From NCBI GenBank assembly GCA_035656655.1, contig DASRSE010000132.1:1-11226 (forward strand): a stretch of 11,226 nt of DNA. The letters are read 5' to 3'. Made by a program: the position numbers and the translations under genes. The number at the start of each line of letters is the position of its first letter. Position 1 is the first letter of the stretch. Origin of the DNA: DASRSE01 sp035656655. GTDB lineage: Bacteria; Planctomycetota; Planctomycetia; Pirellulales; DASRSE01. Positions 4,371 to 11,226 of this stretch are shown here, piece by piece. The notes beneath the pieces were generated by a model. The model searched no databases. It was not told the DNA's origin and worked only from the letters and a program-made list of their open reading frames with translations.

Positions 4371-5447
4371 ATGGCTGAAGAAAAGAAAAAAATGTCGGTG
4401 GCCGAGATTCTCGCCGCCGCACGCAAACAAAAAGCTGAAGCGGCTGAATCCGCTGCGCCAGCGGCAATTCCGGTCGAGCCCGAGGCTGCCGCGCCCGTCC
4501 CGGCGGAATCGGCCGCGTCCACGGCGGCGACGGGCGAAGTTGCGCCAGCCGCCAAACCGATCGCGAAAGCCGCAGGCGAACGGCCGAACGTCAAAGACAT
4601 TCTGGCGCTGGCCCGCGCGAAAAAAGCGGAAGGCGCCGCGCCCGCCGCGCCGGCGGCCAAGCCCATTGCCAAGCCCGTCGGCGAAGCAAAGCCGGCAGCG
4701 AAGGCAGCCGTTAAGCCTGCCGCAGCGGCAGGCCCCGCGCCGGCGAAAGACACGGCGAGCATTCTGGCCGCGGCGCGCAAAGCCGCGAAGCCCGGCCCGG
4801 TGACGAAAGAAGAAGCGGCCGCCAAAGAGAAGACTTCTCCTGCTGCTCCGGTCAAAGCGAAAGCACCGCTCTTCGTTCCGCCGATGCCGGCCAAGCCCGA
4901 AGCGGCGAAGCCCAAGCCCAAAGCCGCTTCGGCCAGCGACGGGCGCCGCAGTTTTCTGGGAATGGTGATCGGTTCGGCGCTTGGGTTAGGCATGACCGCG
5001 CTCTCGGCCACGGCCGGTTTGTGGACGCTGGGGACGGCCCGCTTCATGTTTCCGAACGTCCTGACCGAACCGCCTAGTCGCTTCAAGGTCGGTCCGCCCG
5101 CCAACTTTGCGCCCGGCCAAGTCGAAACGAAGTTTGTTGCCGAGCGCGGCGTCTGGGTGGTGAACTACGAATATCAAGGCAAGCCGCAGTTGTATGCCTT
5201 GCGCACGGTATGCACGCATCTCGGTTGCACGCCGAACTGGTTAGAAGCCGAGCAAAAGTTCAAATGTCCGTGCCACGGCAGCGGTTTTTATAAAGACGGC
5301 ATCAACTTCGAAGGTCCGGCTCCGCGACCCCTCGAACGCTTTGCGATCCACATCGCCGACGATGGTCAGGTCGAGATCGACAAGAGCAAGACCTTTCAGG
5401 AGGAGATGGGCGGTTGGGCCGATCCCGCCTCGTATATCGCGGTTTAG
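4371..5447 (+). CDS. Rieske iron-sulfur protein of a cytochrome bc complex, with long repetitive N-terminal arm
   Basis: A 358-residue subunit that carries the 2Fe-2S cluster taking the first electron from quinol at the Qo site. Numbering from the ATG at 4371, residues 1-190 are a low-complexity Ala/Pro/Lys region containing three copies of a short helical motif: ILAAARKQKAE (13-23), ILALARAKKAE (77-87) and ILAAARKAAK (131-140). An RR pair (192-193) then precedes one membrane anchor (about 195-221), a Tat-like arrangement. The Rieske domain follows: box 1 CTHLGC (281-286) and box 2 CPCHGS (299-304). Cluster ligands are Cys281, His283, Cys299 and His302, with a Cys286-Cys301 disulfide, so the cluster site is complete. 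Typical Rieske subunits are 180-220 residues; the excess is all N-terminal. GTG at 4362 is an alternative in-frame start. First gene of the operon with the cytochrome b genes. Confidence 0.95.
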   Translation: MAEEKKKMSVAEILAAARKQKAEAAESAAPAAIPVEPEAAAPVPAESAASTAATGEVAPAAKPIAKAAGERPNVKDILALARAKKAEGAAPAAPAAKPIAKPVGEAKPAAKAAVKPAAAAGPAPAKDTASILAAARKAAKPGPVTKEEAAAKEKTSPAAPVKAKAPLFVPPMPAKPEAAKPKPKAASASDGRRSFLGMVIGSALGLGMTALSATAGLWTLGTARFMFPNVLTEPPSRFKVGPPANFAPGQVETKFVAERGVWVVNYEYQGKPQLYALRTVCTHLGCTPNWLEAEQKFKCPCHGSGFYKDGINFEGPAPRPLERFAIHIADDGQVEIDKSKTFQEEMGGWADPASYIAV

Positions 5448-5540
5448 GCTCGCGGTCTCGGCCGCGCGGGATCGCCTGAGCCGCTACGGCGGGGCGGAGT
5501 CCGCGGGCCGGAAGAAAGCACACATTTCGATTTCGTCCTT

Positions 5541-5583
5541 TGTCCCCTATTCACTAAGCGACATTCCCCCGGGGATGTCCCCT
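5541..5583. repeat. REP-like element: repeated TGTCCCCT flanking an imperfect palindrome
   Basis: TGTCCCCT occurs at 5541-5548 and again at 5576-5583. Between them, overlapping the second copy, GACAT (5560-5564) and ATGTC (5575-5579) bracket a C-run/G-run core. On the reverse strand this gives two AGGGGACA words plus a hairpin, resembling the short GGGGACA-type intergenic repeats often found with REP-associated tyrosine transposases. No transposase is in the window. It lies in the 156-bp Rieske-cytochrome b spacer, about 20 bp before the cytochrome b ATG. Confidence 0.4.
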
Positions 5584-5603
5584 TTGTAGAAGACTTTTAC
5601 ATT

Positions 5604-6377
5604 ATGTCGCTCGGCGAAACGATTCGTGAGTCGCAGATTTGGAAGAGCGTCTTCCGCCATCCGATGCCGTTGGACCGCCGCAACCGCATCGTGGTCATGT
5701 TGACCAACTTCTTTCTGCACCTCCATCCGGTGTCGATCAAGAAGCAGGGAATCGCGCTCAGCTATACCTGGTGCATGGGCGGCGTCACGTTCTTTCTGTT
5801 TTTGGTCGAGACGGTGACCGGCGTCCTCTTGATGTTCTATTATCGCCCGACCTTAGATTGGGCGTACAAGGACATCCAAGATTTGCGCGACGTAGACAGT
5901 CTCGGGATCATGCGCGAGCTGCATCGGTGGGGCGCGCACGCCATGGTGATCGCGGTCTGGCTCCACATGTACCGCGTTTTTCTCACCGGCAGCTACAAAC
6001 CGCCGCGCGAATTCAACTGGGTTATCGGCGTCATTCTCTTACTCTGCACGCTGCTGTTGTCGTTCACGGGCTATCTGCTCCCTTGGGATCAATTGGCGAT
6101 CTGGGCGATCACGGTCGGCTCGAACATGGCTCGGGCGACGCCCTTGCTCGGGCATGAAGGGCCAGGCCAACAACTGTTGAATATCGGCGGAGTTCCCATG
6201 ATTACCAGCGCTTCCGACGCTCGCTTCGCCCTGCTCGGGGCGCGGTTCGTGGGCGAAGAAACGTTGATCCGGTTTTACGTGTTGCACTGCGTCGCGATTC
6301 CCTTGGCAGTCTCCTTGCTGCTGGCCATTCACTTTTGGCGAGTTCGCAAAGACGGCGGGATCAGCGGTCCCTTGTAA
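5604..6377 (+). CDS. petB: Cytochrome b6-like subunit (cytochrome b N-terminal half)
   Basis: A 257-residue membrane protein holding the two b hemes that pass electrons across the membrane between Qo and Qi sites. Four membrane helices are expected. Heme ligands appear as two pairs: His107 (LHRW) and His121 (WLHMYR), 14 apart, and His228 (YVLH) and His243 (AIHFW), 15 apart; both spacings equal those of plastid cytochrome b6 (86/100 and 187/202). Other b6 signatures are FYYRPT (78-83), RVFLTG (124-129), PWDQ (160-163) and a C-terminus in GISGPL. Cys57 in WCMGG aligns with the b6 Cys35 that anchors heme ci. The N-terminal ~45 residues are longer than b6. It stands between the Rieske gene and the subunit IV-like gene, as in split-b operons. 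Shine-Dalgarno is weak (AGAAGA upstream). qcrB is the alternative name in Gram-positive bacteria. Confidence 0.95.
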   Translation: MSLGETIRESQIWKSVFRHPMPLDRRNRIVVMLTNFFLHLHPVSIKKQGIALSYTWCMGGVTFFLFLVETVTGVLLMFYYRPTLDWAYKDIQDLRDVDSLGIMRELHRWGAHAMVIAVWLHMYRVFLTGSYKPPREFNWVIGVILLLCTLLLSFTGYLLPWDQLAIWAITVGSNMARATPLLGHEGPGQQLLNIGGVPMITSASDARFALLGARFVGEETLIRFYVLHCVAIPLAVSLLLAIHFWRVRKDGGISGPL

Positions 6378-6515
6378 GGAGCGCTCGCCGCGGTGTTTCG
6401 CGAACCAACGGGTGCGCAGCGGTTTTGTTCGTGGGAGATCGGCTCGCACGCCGGCAGTGGTGAAGAGAAGCGGCTTACCGGAAGGCTCTGGTGGCCGGGT
6501 TGAAGGACAGCACTT

Positions 6516-6535
6516 CCGCCGCACGAAGTCGGCGG
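6516..6535 (+). repeat. 6-bp inverted repeat before the subunit IV-like gene
   Basis: CCGCCG (6516-6521), 8-nt loop, CGGCGG (6530-6535), in the 180-bp spacer and ending 22 nt before the next ATG. The spacer otherwise shows no gene. It might affect expression of the downstream gene but is GC-rich and could be chance. Confidence 0.3.
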
Positions 6536-6557
6536 CTTATGGGATTTCAGGTCCACT

Positions 6558-7946
6558 ATGCATGGTCTTAGCCAATTGATTTTTTGGAGCCAAGCGTCCC
6601 TCGGACAGCACAGCTCCGACCCCGATTTCCTGGAGCACATGGCCGGGTTTCTCGGGGCCTATTACATCGTTTTGGCCATGATGAACGCCGGCGCCGCCCT
6701 CTATTTGTGGCGCAAGCGGAACGATATGCGCAACGCCCTGATCTGGGTGCTGATCGCGCTGGGCTTCACGATCCTCGCGCCCCTGGCGGCCAGCGCGAAT
6801 GCGGACTGGGTGCCGGGGATGCCTCAGTTTTTCATCGATTTTGTCAATCGGTATTTCTCCGGCACGATCGGCGCGATTTTATACTCCAGCGGAACGTTGG
6901 CCCTGTTGGCCGTGTTGTTTGTCTGCCGGCGGTTCTTTGTCAAAGGACTGGTTGCCTGGTCGCTGTTGAACCTGGCGTTGCTGGTGATGGGGCTGTCGAT
7001 GGCGAATCCGAATTTCGCCGCGATCGTGACCAAGCCGGACAATGTTCCGATTGTGATGCTCGTGTTTTTGCTCGGCTTCTTCACTTGGGTGGCGACCTCG
7101 CAGGCCGTGAAGAATGACGACCGGCTGGAGCAGGGCCTTCCGCCGCTGGAAAAACTGAACGACGAGAAAGTCCTCGTTTGGCCTGACCTCGTTTATACCG
7201 AGTTGATTTGCATGGTCGCCGTGACGGCGTTCATGATCGTCTGGGCCCTGCTGCTGCCTGCCCCGCTGGAGGATTTCGCCAATCGGGTGAAGACGCCGAA
7301 CCCGTCGAAAGCGCCGTGGTACTTTCTCGGCTTGCAAGAAATGCTGGTCTACTTCGACCCGTGGTATGCGGGCGTCGTGCTGCCAAGCATTGTAATCGCG
7401 GGCCTGATGGCAATTCCGTATCTCGACTTCAACAAGTCGGGCAACGGCTATTACACGATCGCGCAGCGCAAGTTCAGCTATCTCGTTTTTCAGTTCGGCT
7501 TCTTGGCGTTGTGGGTGACGCTGATCATCTTAGGAACGTTTCTGCGCGGGCCCAATTGGAACTTGTTCGCTCCGTACGAGCATTGGGATGCGCACAAAGT
7601 CGCGGCTCTGAACAATGTCGATCTGTCGTACTACTTCTGGGAGTACGGAATCGGCACTGGGCTCCCCAAGGCGCCGACCGGGTCGAGCGGCCTCGCCAGT
7701 TTTGGATACATCTTGCTGCGCGAGTCGCCGGGCATCTTGGCGGTGCTGGCCTACATGATGGTTCTGCCGCCGCTGATGGCGATGACGATCTTTCGCAAGT
7801 TTTTCGCGCGGATGGGTTTCGCGCGGTACATGGTCATGTCGAGTTTGTTTTTGCTGATGATGACGTTGCCCCTCAAGATGGTCTTGCGCTGGACCTTCAA
7901 CTTGAAGTACATCATCAGCATTCCGGAATACTTTTTGAATTTCTGA
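6558..7946 (+). CDS. Cytochrome b C-terminal-half (subunit IV-like) protein with extra membrane helices
   Basis: A 462-residue membrane subunit forming the Qo-side half of the split cytochrome b. About ten helices are visible by hydrophobicity: five before residue 185, then a subunit IV-like core beginning at VWPDLVY (207-213) with helices near 214-233, 271-288 and 307-326, and two more near 388-411 and 424-443. The Qo motif that is PEWY in subunit IV and cytochrome b appears as APWY (252-255) in KAPWYFLGLQEML, so the usual Glu is replaced by Ala at that position. A FLRGPNWNLFAPYEHWD segment (328-344) follows the core. Classical subunit IV has about 160 residues and three helices, so both ends are additions. 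The start ATG is supported by reading-frame extent; the Shine-Dalgarno is weak. Third gene of the operon, 180 bp after the b6-like gene. Confidence 0.88.
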   Translation: MHGLSQLIFWSQASLGQHSSDPDFLEHMAGFLGAYYIVLAMMNAGAALYLWRKRNDMRNALIWVLIALGFTILAPLAASANADWVPGMPQFFIDFVNRYFSGTIGAILYSSGTLALLAVLFVCRRFFVKGLVAWSLLNLALLVMGLSMANPNFAAIVTKPDNVPIVMLVFLLGFFTWVATSQAVKNDDRLEQGLPPLEKLNDEKVLVWPDLVYTELICMVAVTAFMIVWALLLPAPLEDFANRVKTPNPSKAPWYFLGLQEMLVYFDPWYAGVVLPSIVIAGLMAIPYLDFNKSGNGYYTIAQRKFSYLVFQFGFLALWVTLIILGTFLRGPNWNLFAPYEHWDAHKVAALNNVDLSYYFWEYGIGTGLPKAPTGSSGLASFGYILLRESPGILAVLAYMMVLPPLMAMTIFRKFFARMGFARYMVMSSLFLLMMTLPLKMVLRWTFNLKYIISIPEYFLNF

Positions 7947-7955
7947 GGCGGTGGC

Positions 7956-7972
7956 CGGGCTTTTGCGGCCCG
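7956..7972 (+). repeat. Short hairpin between subunit IV-like and multiheme cytochrome genes
   Basis: CGGGC (7956-7960), 7-nt loop TTTTGCG, GCCCG (7968-7972), lying 9 nt after the stop codon and followed by a C-run. It is too weak and lacks the T-tract of an intrinsic terminator; the downstream gene 27 bp later is surely cotranscribed. Confidence 0.3.
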
Positions 7973-7998
7973 CCCCCCTCGCCTGGATTGAGTAAAAA

Positions 7999-10900
7999 AT
8001 GCCCGCTACCGAACAAAGTTGGCGCAACATCCGCACGCTGCACGTCGTGTTTGCGGTGTCGTCGTTCGCCATGCTGTTTGTCACGATCTGGATGTTTTCA
8101 GCGGACGCCAACCGCGAGTGGAAGCCGATCCAGCTCACGCAGCAAGCGATCGACACGAAGATGAACGAGTGGCGGATCATCGAACAGAAGAACGACCAGT
8201 ATCTCGACAAGCACGACGAGCTAGCTCAGGCCTTGACGGCCGCGCGGCTCGAACCGCCCGACGCTGGCTTATATGAAGCGTTCAAAGCGAGCGACGCCCA
8301 GTTTTGCGAAAAGTGGAATGCCGAACTGGAAGAGCGCCGCAAGGAAAAAGTGAATCGGGTCGAAAAGATTGATCCGTATGACTTTTCGCGCGCCGATGCG
8401 ATCTTCAAGGCGTTGCCGGACATCGACCAAAAGGCGCGCGAAGTCCGCGCCGAATCGACCCAGGCCGACGCATCGGCAAAGACGGCCTGGAAGGCCTATA
8501 TTGAAGCCAATGACAAGGCCAAGGCCGCCGATCAGGCCTTCGCCGCCGACGCGCCGAAGCTGCACGAAGCGGCGCAGGCCGCCAAGGACGCCGCCAGCGC
8601 GGCGCAGACCGCGGCCCAAAAATCGGATAAGGATGCGACCGCCGCCGAATCGATCGCGGAAGATCGCCGCGTCGCGTTCTTGAAAGAACTGAACGACGCC
8701 GTTCGCCGCATCAAGCAGAACGAAGACGCCTTGACGCAGGTCGTCAAAGGGCGCCGGGCGCAATTCGACGAAGCCCGCAGCAATTACGACACGGCCGTCG
8801 CGCAGCATCTGCCGGCCAACAAGTTGGACACGCTCGAGGAAACGTCAAAAAACATTGAGGCCAACATCAACGCCAGCGTGGCGGCCCAACAAGAAGCCAA
8901 GAACCAGCGCCTCGCGCTGGAAAAGATCCTCCACCAAATCACCGACCAAGAAGACAAAGCCAAAAAGGCGTTCGACGACAATACCGGCGCTTTGACGCGC
9001 CTCGAAAAGGCGATGAAAGAGCGGGCCACGAACGCCGGCAAGCAATTCCTCGAGCTACCGATTATCGATGCCTTTGGCAGCCCCTTGAAAATCGACCAGA
9101 TGTGGTTGCCCGAGTTGACCATCAGCAACAATTTCAAGCAAGTGCCGCGGTACGATCGCTGCAAAACGTGCCACGTCGCGATCGAAACGACTGCTGCCGG
9201 CTCGGCGATCGAGCCAGGCTATCCGGGCCGCGACCGCGAGCCGCGGACGATGGTCTTGGCGACGCCGGCCGAGCCGCCCAAACCCCAGGCCAACGAAAAC
9301 GGGGTCGAGATCAACCGCACCACCAAGAATATTTACGGCTTGGAGCTAACCAATGTCGGGCTCGTTAATCCGAAGGAAGTAACCGTCGATGTGGTTTGGC
9401 CCAAATCGGCCGCGGCCGATGCCGGCCTCCAGTCGGGCGACGTGATTGAGTCCATCAATGGCAATCTGGTCAGCACGCATGACGCGGCCCAAGCGTATCT
9501 TTTGGAGTATCCGAAGTGGGGCCAGCCGATCGAGCTCAAGGTGAGTCGAGGGCTGCCGAATCCTTATGCGACTCACCCGCGGTTGGACTTGTTCATTGGC
9601 TCGCTGAGCCCGCACCCGTATCAAAAATTTGGCTGCACGATTTGCCACGATGGGCAAGGCAGCGCGACGGCGTTCAAGTGGTCTTCGCACTCGCCGAATA
9701 CTCCGGAACAACAGCGTGAGTGGGGCGCCAAGTACGGCTGGTTTGCCAACCACGACTGGATCTATCCGATGTTTCCGCGCCGCTTTCAGGATAGCGGTTG
9801 CTTGAAGTGCCATTTCGACGTGGTCGAGCTCGAGGCCAGCACGCGTTTCCCGGAACCTCCCGCCCCGAAATTAGTAGCCGGCTATGAAATCATTCGCCGC
9901 TACGGCTGCTTTGGCTGCCACGAAATCAACGGTTTCAATGGGCCGACGAAACGGGTGGGTCCGGACCTGCGATTGGAGCCCAATTTCACCGCGGCCGCGC
10001 AACAATTGAAAGCCGATCCGAACTTTGCCAAGCTCGGTCCGGAAACGACCGATTGGGTCAACGATCTGATCGCGCATCCGGAAGACAACGAGGCCCGCCA
10101 GCGGCTCCGCGAATTTCTGCTGGCCGACAAGAAGGCGGCCGACGACCATCTGAAGAACGCCGGGAAAAAAGACGATCAGACGAAACCGGCGATTCTCTCA
10201 GAGTCGTCGCAAAAGCTGGAATCCGTGCTGAAAGACGTGGAGGTGCCAGGAACGCTGCGGAAGCCGGGCCCGAGTCTGCGCTATGTCGCCAGCAAGCTCG
10301 ATTTCCCGTTCTTGTTTAGCTGGATTCAGAATCCGACGAACTTCCGTCCGACGACACGGATGCCCCGGTTCTTTGGCTTGTACAACCATCTTGAGGCGGG
10401 GGCGCAAGAACAGCCTTGGGCGCTCGAGGCGGCCAAGCGCTTCGAGCCGATCGAAATTCGCGCGATTGCCGAGTTTTTACTCCGCAACAGTCAGCCGTTT
10501 GACTATATCAAGCCCGATCCGGCGTTGGCGGCCAAGGCCAGCGCCGAGCGCGGCAAGAAGCTGTTCCAAACGCGCGGCTGTTTGGCTTGCCACTCGCACG
10601 CCGATTTCCGCCGCGAGGACATGCCTGAAACCCAAGCCGACCAAGGCCCGGACCTGTCGCGGATCGGCGCCAAGCTGAAATCGCACGGCGACCAGGACCA
10701 GGGGACCGGCTTGTATTGGCTCTATAGCTGGGTCCGCCAGCCGAACCACTATCACGCCCGCACCGTGATGCCGAACCTGTTCTTGAACGTCATCAAGGAC
10801 AAGGACGGCAACGAAACCGACCCGGCCGCGGACATCACGGCCTATCTGATGAACTCGCAGCAAGATTGGACGCCGACCGGCATTCCTGCGGAGAACACGA

Positions 10901-11226
10901 TGACCAAGGACGAGGCGCAAGCCTTGTTCGATCTGTCGTTCGAGTACATCAAGGAAAAGGTTTCCGAAAAGGTCGCCTACGAATATCTCGGCAACGGCAT
11001 TCCCAAAGAACGGGCGGCCGACCTGAAGGGGGACGAAATCGTTCTCGTGCGCGACGAAGAAAAAGGCGATTCGCCGGAGGTGATGCGCAAGAAGATGCTC
11101 GCCTACGTGGGCCGCCGCACGATCGGCAAGTATGGCTGTGCCGGCTGCCACGACATTCCCGGCTTTGAAGACTTCAAACCGATTGGCACGGGGCTGGCCG
11201 ACTGGGGCCGCAAGGATTCGGCCAAG
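7999..11226 (+). CDS. Membrane-anchored multiheme cytochrome c with coiled coil and PDZ domain (3' end outside window)
   Basis: An open frame of 1076 codons from the ATG at 7999 to the window edge with no stop. Layout: one membrane anchor (about 13-33, uncleaved signal-anchor type); a very Ala/Lys/Glu/Asp/Gln-rich segment (about 45-345) that reads as long coiled coil; an LPIIDAFGSPLKIDQMWLPEL stretch (353-373) leading into the first heme site; a PDZ-like domain (about 443-518, with GLQSGDVIESINGNLV); then the cytochrome region. CXXCH sites are at residues 388, 546, 601, 637, 861 and 1047. Likely Met axial ligands are Met788 (RMPRFF) for the 637 heme and Met924 (VMPNLF) for the 861 heme. It starts 52 bp after the subunit IV-like gene. 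No separate cytochrome c1 or f is visible up to the edge, so this protein is the probable electron acceptor from the Rieske cluster. Shine-Dalgarno is weak. Confidence 0.93.
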   Translation, partial: MPATEQSWRNIRTLHVVFAVSSFAMLFVTIWMFSADANREWKPIQLTQQAIDTKMNEWRIIEQKNDQYLDKHDELAQALTAARLEPPDAGLYEAFKASDAQFCEKWNAELEERRKEKVNRVEKIDPYDFSRADAIFKALPDIDQKAREVRAESTQADASAKTAWKAYIEANDKAKAADQAFAADAPKLHEAAQAAKDAASAAQTAAQKSDKDATAAESIAEDRRVAFLKELNDAVRRIKQNEDALTQVVKGRRAQFDEARSNYDTAVAQHLPANKLDTLEETSKNIEANINASVAAQQEAKNQRLALEKILHQITDQEDKAKKAFDDNTGALTRLEKAMKERATNAGKQFLELPIIDAFGSPLKIDQMWLPELTISNNFKQVPRYDRCKTCHVAIETTAAGSAIEPGYPGRDREPRTMVLATPAEPPKPQANENGVEINRTTKNIYGLELTNVGLVNPKEVTVDVVWPKSAAADAGLQSGDVIESINGNLVSTHDAAQAYLLEYPKWGQPIELKVSRGLPNPYATHPRLDLFIGSLSPHPYQKFGCTICHDGQGSATAFKWSSHSPNTPEQQREWGAKYGWFANHDWIYPMFPRRFQDSGCLKCHFDVVELEASTRFPEPPAPKLVAGYEIIRRYGCFGCHEINGFNGPTKRVGPDLRLEPNFTAAAQQLKADPNFAKLGPETTDWVNDLIAHPEDNEARQRLREFLLADKKAADDHLKNAGKKDDQTKPAILSESSQKLESVLKDVEVPGTLRKPGPSLRYVASKLDFPFLFSWIQNPTNFRPTTRMPRFFGLYNHLEAGAQEQPWALEAAKRFEPIEIRAIAEFLLRNSQPFDYIKPDPALAAKASAERGKKLFQTRGCLACHSHADFRREDMPETQADQGPDLSRIGAKLKSHGDQDQGTGLYWLYSWVRQPNHYHARTVMPNLFLNVIKDKDGNETDPAADITAYLMNSQQDWTPTGIPAENTMTKDEAQALFDLSFEYIKEKVSEKVAYEYLGNGIPKERAADLKGDEIVLVRDEEKGDSPEVMRKKMLAYVGRRTIGKYGCAGCHDIPGFEDFKPIGTGLADWGRKDSAK

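Noticed and set aside
4268..5104. A 278-codon minus-strand open frame opposite the Rieske N-terminus
   Set aside because: Its Ala/Gly-rich composition is the antisense image of the Ala/Pro/Lys arm, and it runs through the leader hairpins. No family resemblance.
7208..8164. A 318-codon plus-strand open frame across the subunit IV and multiheme cytochrome junction
   Set aside because: It is out of frame with two strongly supported genes and shows no domain of its own.

Overview
The window looks like part of a planctomycete chromosome, most likely of the Pirellulales type. This is inferred from the high-GC coding style, the secreted ThuA-domain protein, and a bc-type respiratory operon with an Ala/Pro/Lys-extended Rieske protein, a split cytochrome b and a very large membrane-anchored multiheme cytochrome c. 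No rRNA, tRNA, transposase gene or CRISPR array was seen. The taxonomic call rests on family resemblance and not on a marker gene.

Left part (1-2608) is entirely on the minus strand. In transcription order it holds a YhcH/YjgK/YiaL-family protein (2156-2608), a YbhP-like endonuclease/exonuclease/phosphatase-fold hydrolase (1287-2003), accB (biotin carboxyl carrier protein, 522-1001) and the first 144 codons of accC (biotin carboxylase, 1-432, running off the left edge). The 285-bp gap between the hydrolase and accB is packed with inverted repeats, including two abutting perfect 14-bp palindromes.

Middle part (2609-4370) starts with a divergent intergenic region that ends in a near-consensus sigma-70-type promoter for an exported ThuA-domain protein (3017-3907). 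A 463-bp gene-free stretch follows. It holds a 52-nt compound hairpin, a second hairpin, a promoter with a perfect TTGACA -35 box, a CRP/FNR-like half-site pair, and three consecutive leader hairpins. The last of these abuts the start region of the Rieske gene.

Right part (4371-11226) is a plus-strand operon for a quinol:electron-acceptor oxidoreductase (cytochrome bc/b6f superfamily, complex III). It encodes a Rieske iron-sulfur protein with a long repetitive N-terminal arm, a cytochrome b6-like subunit that keeps the Cys implicated in covalent heme ci, a ten-helix subunit with a subunit-IV-like core, and a cytochrome c protein of at least 1076 residues. That last protein has one membrane anchor, about 300 residues of predicted coiled coil, an embedded PDZ domain and at least six CXXCH heme sites, and it continues past the right edge. 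Together they would oxidise menaquinol or another quinol and pass electrons through the Rieske cluster to the multiheme protein, which probably takes the place of cytochrome c1/f. The most unusual items are the palindrome cluster upstream of accB, the structured leader of the bc operon, and the coiled-coil/PDZ/multiheme architecture.
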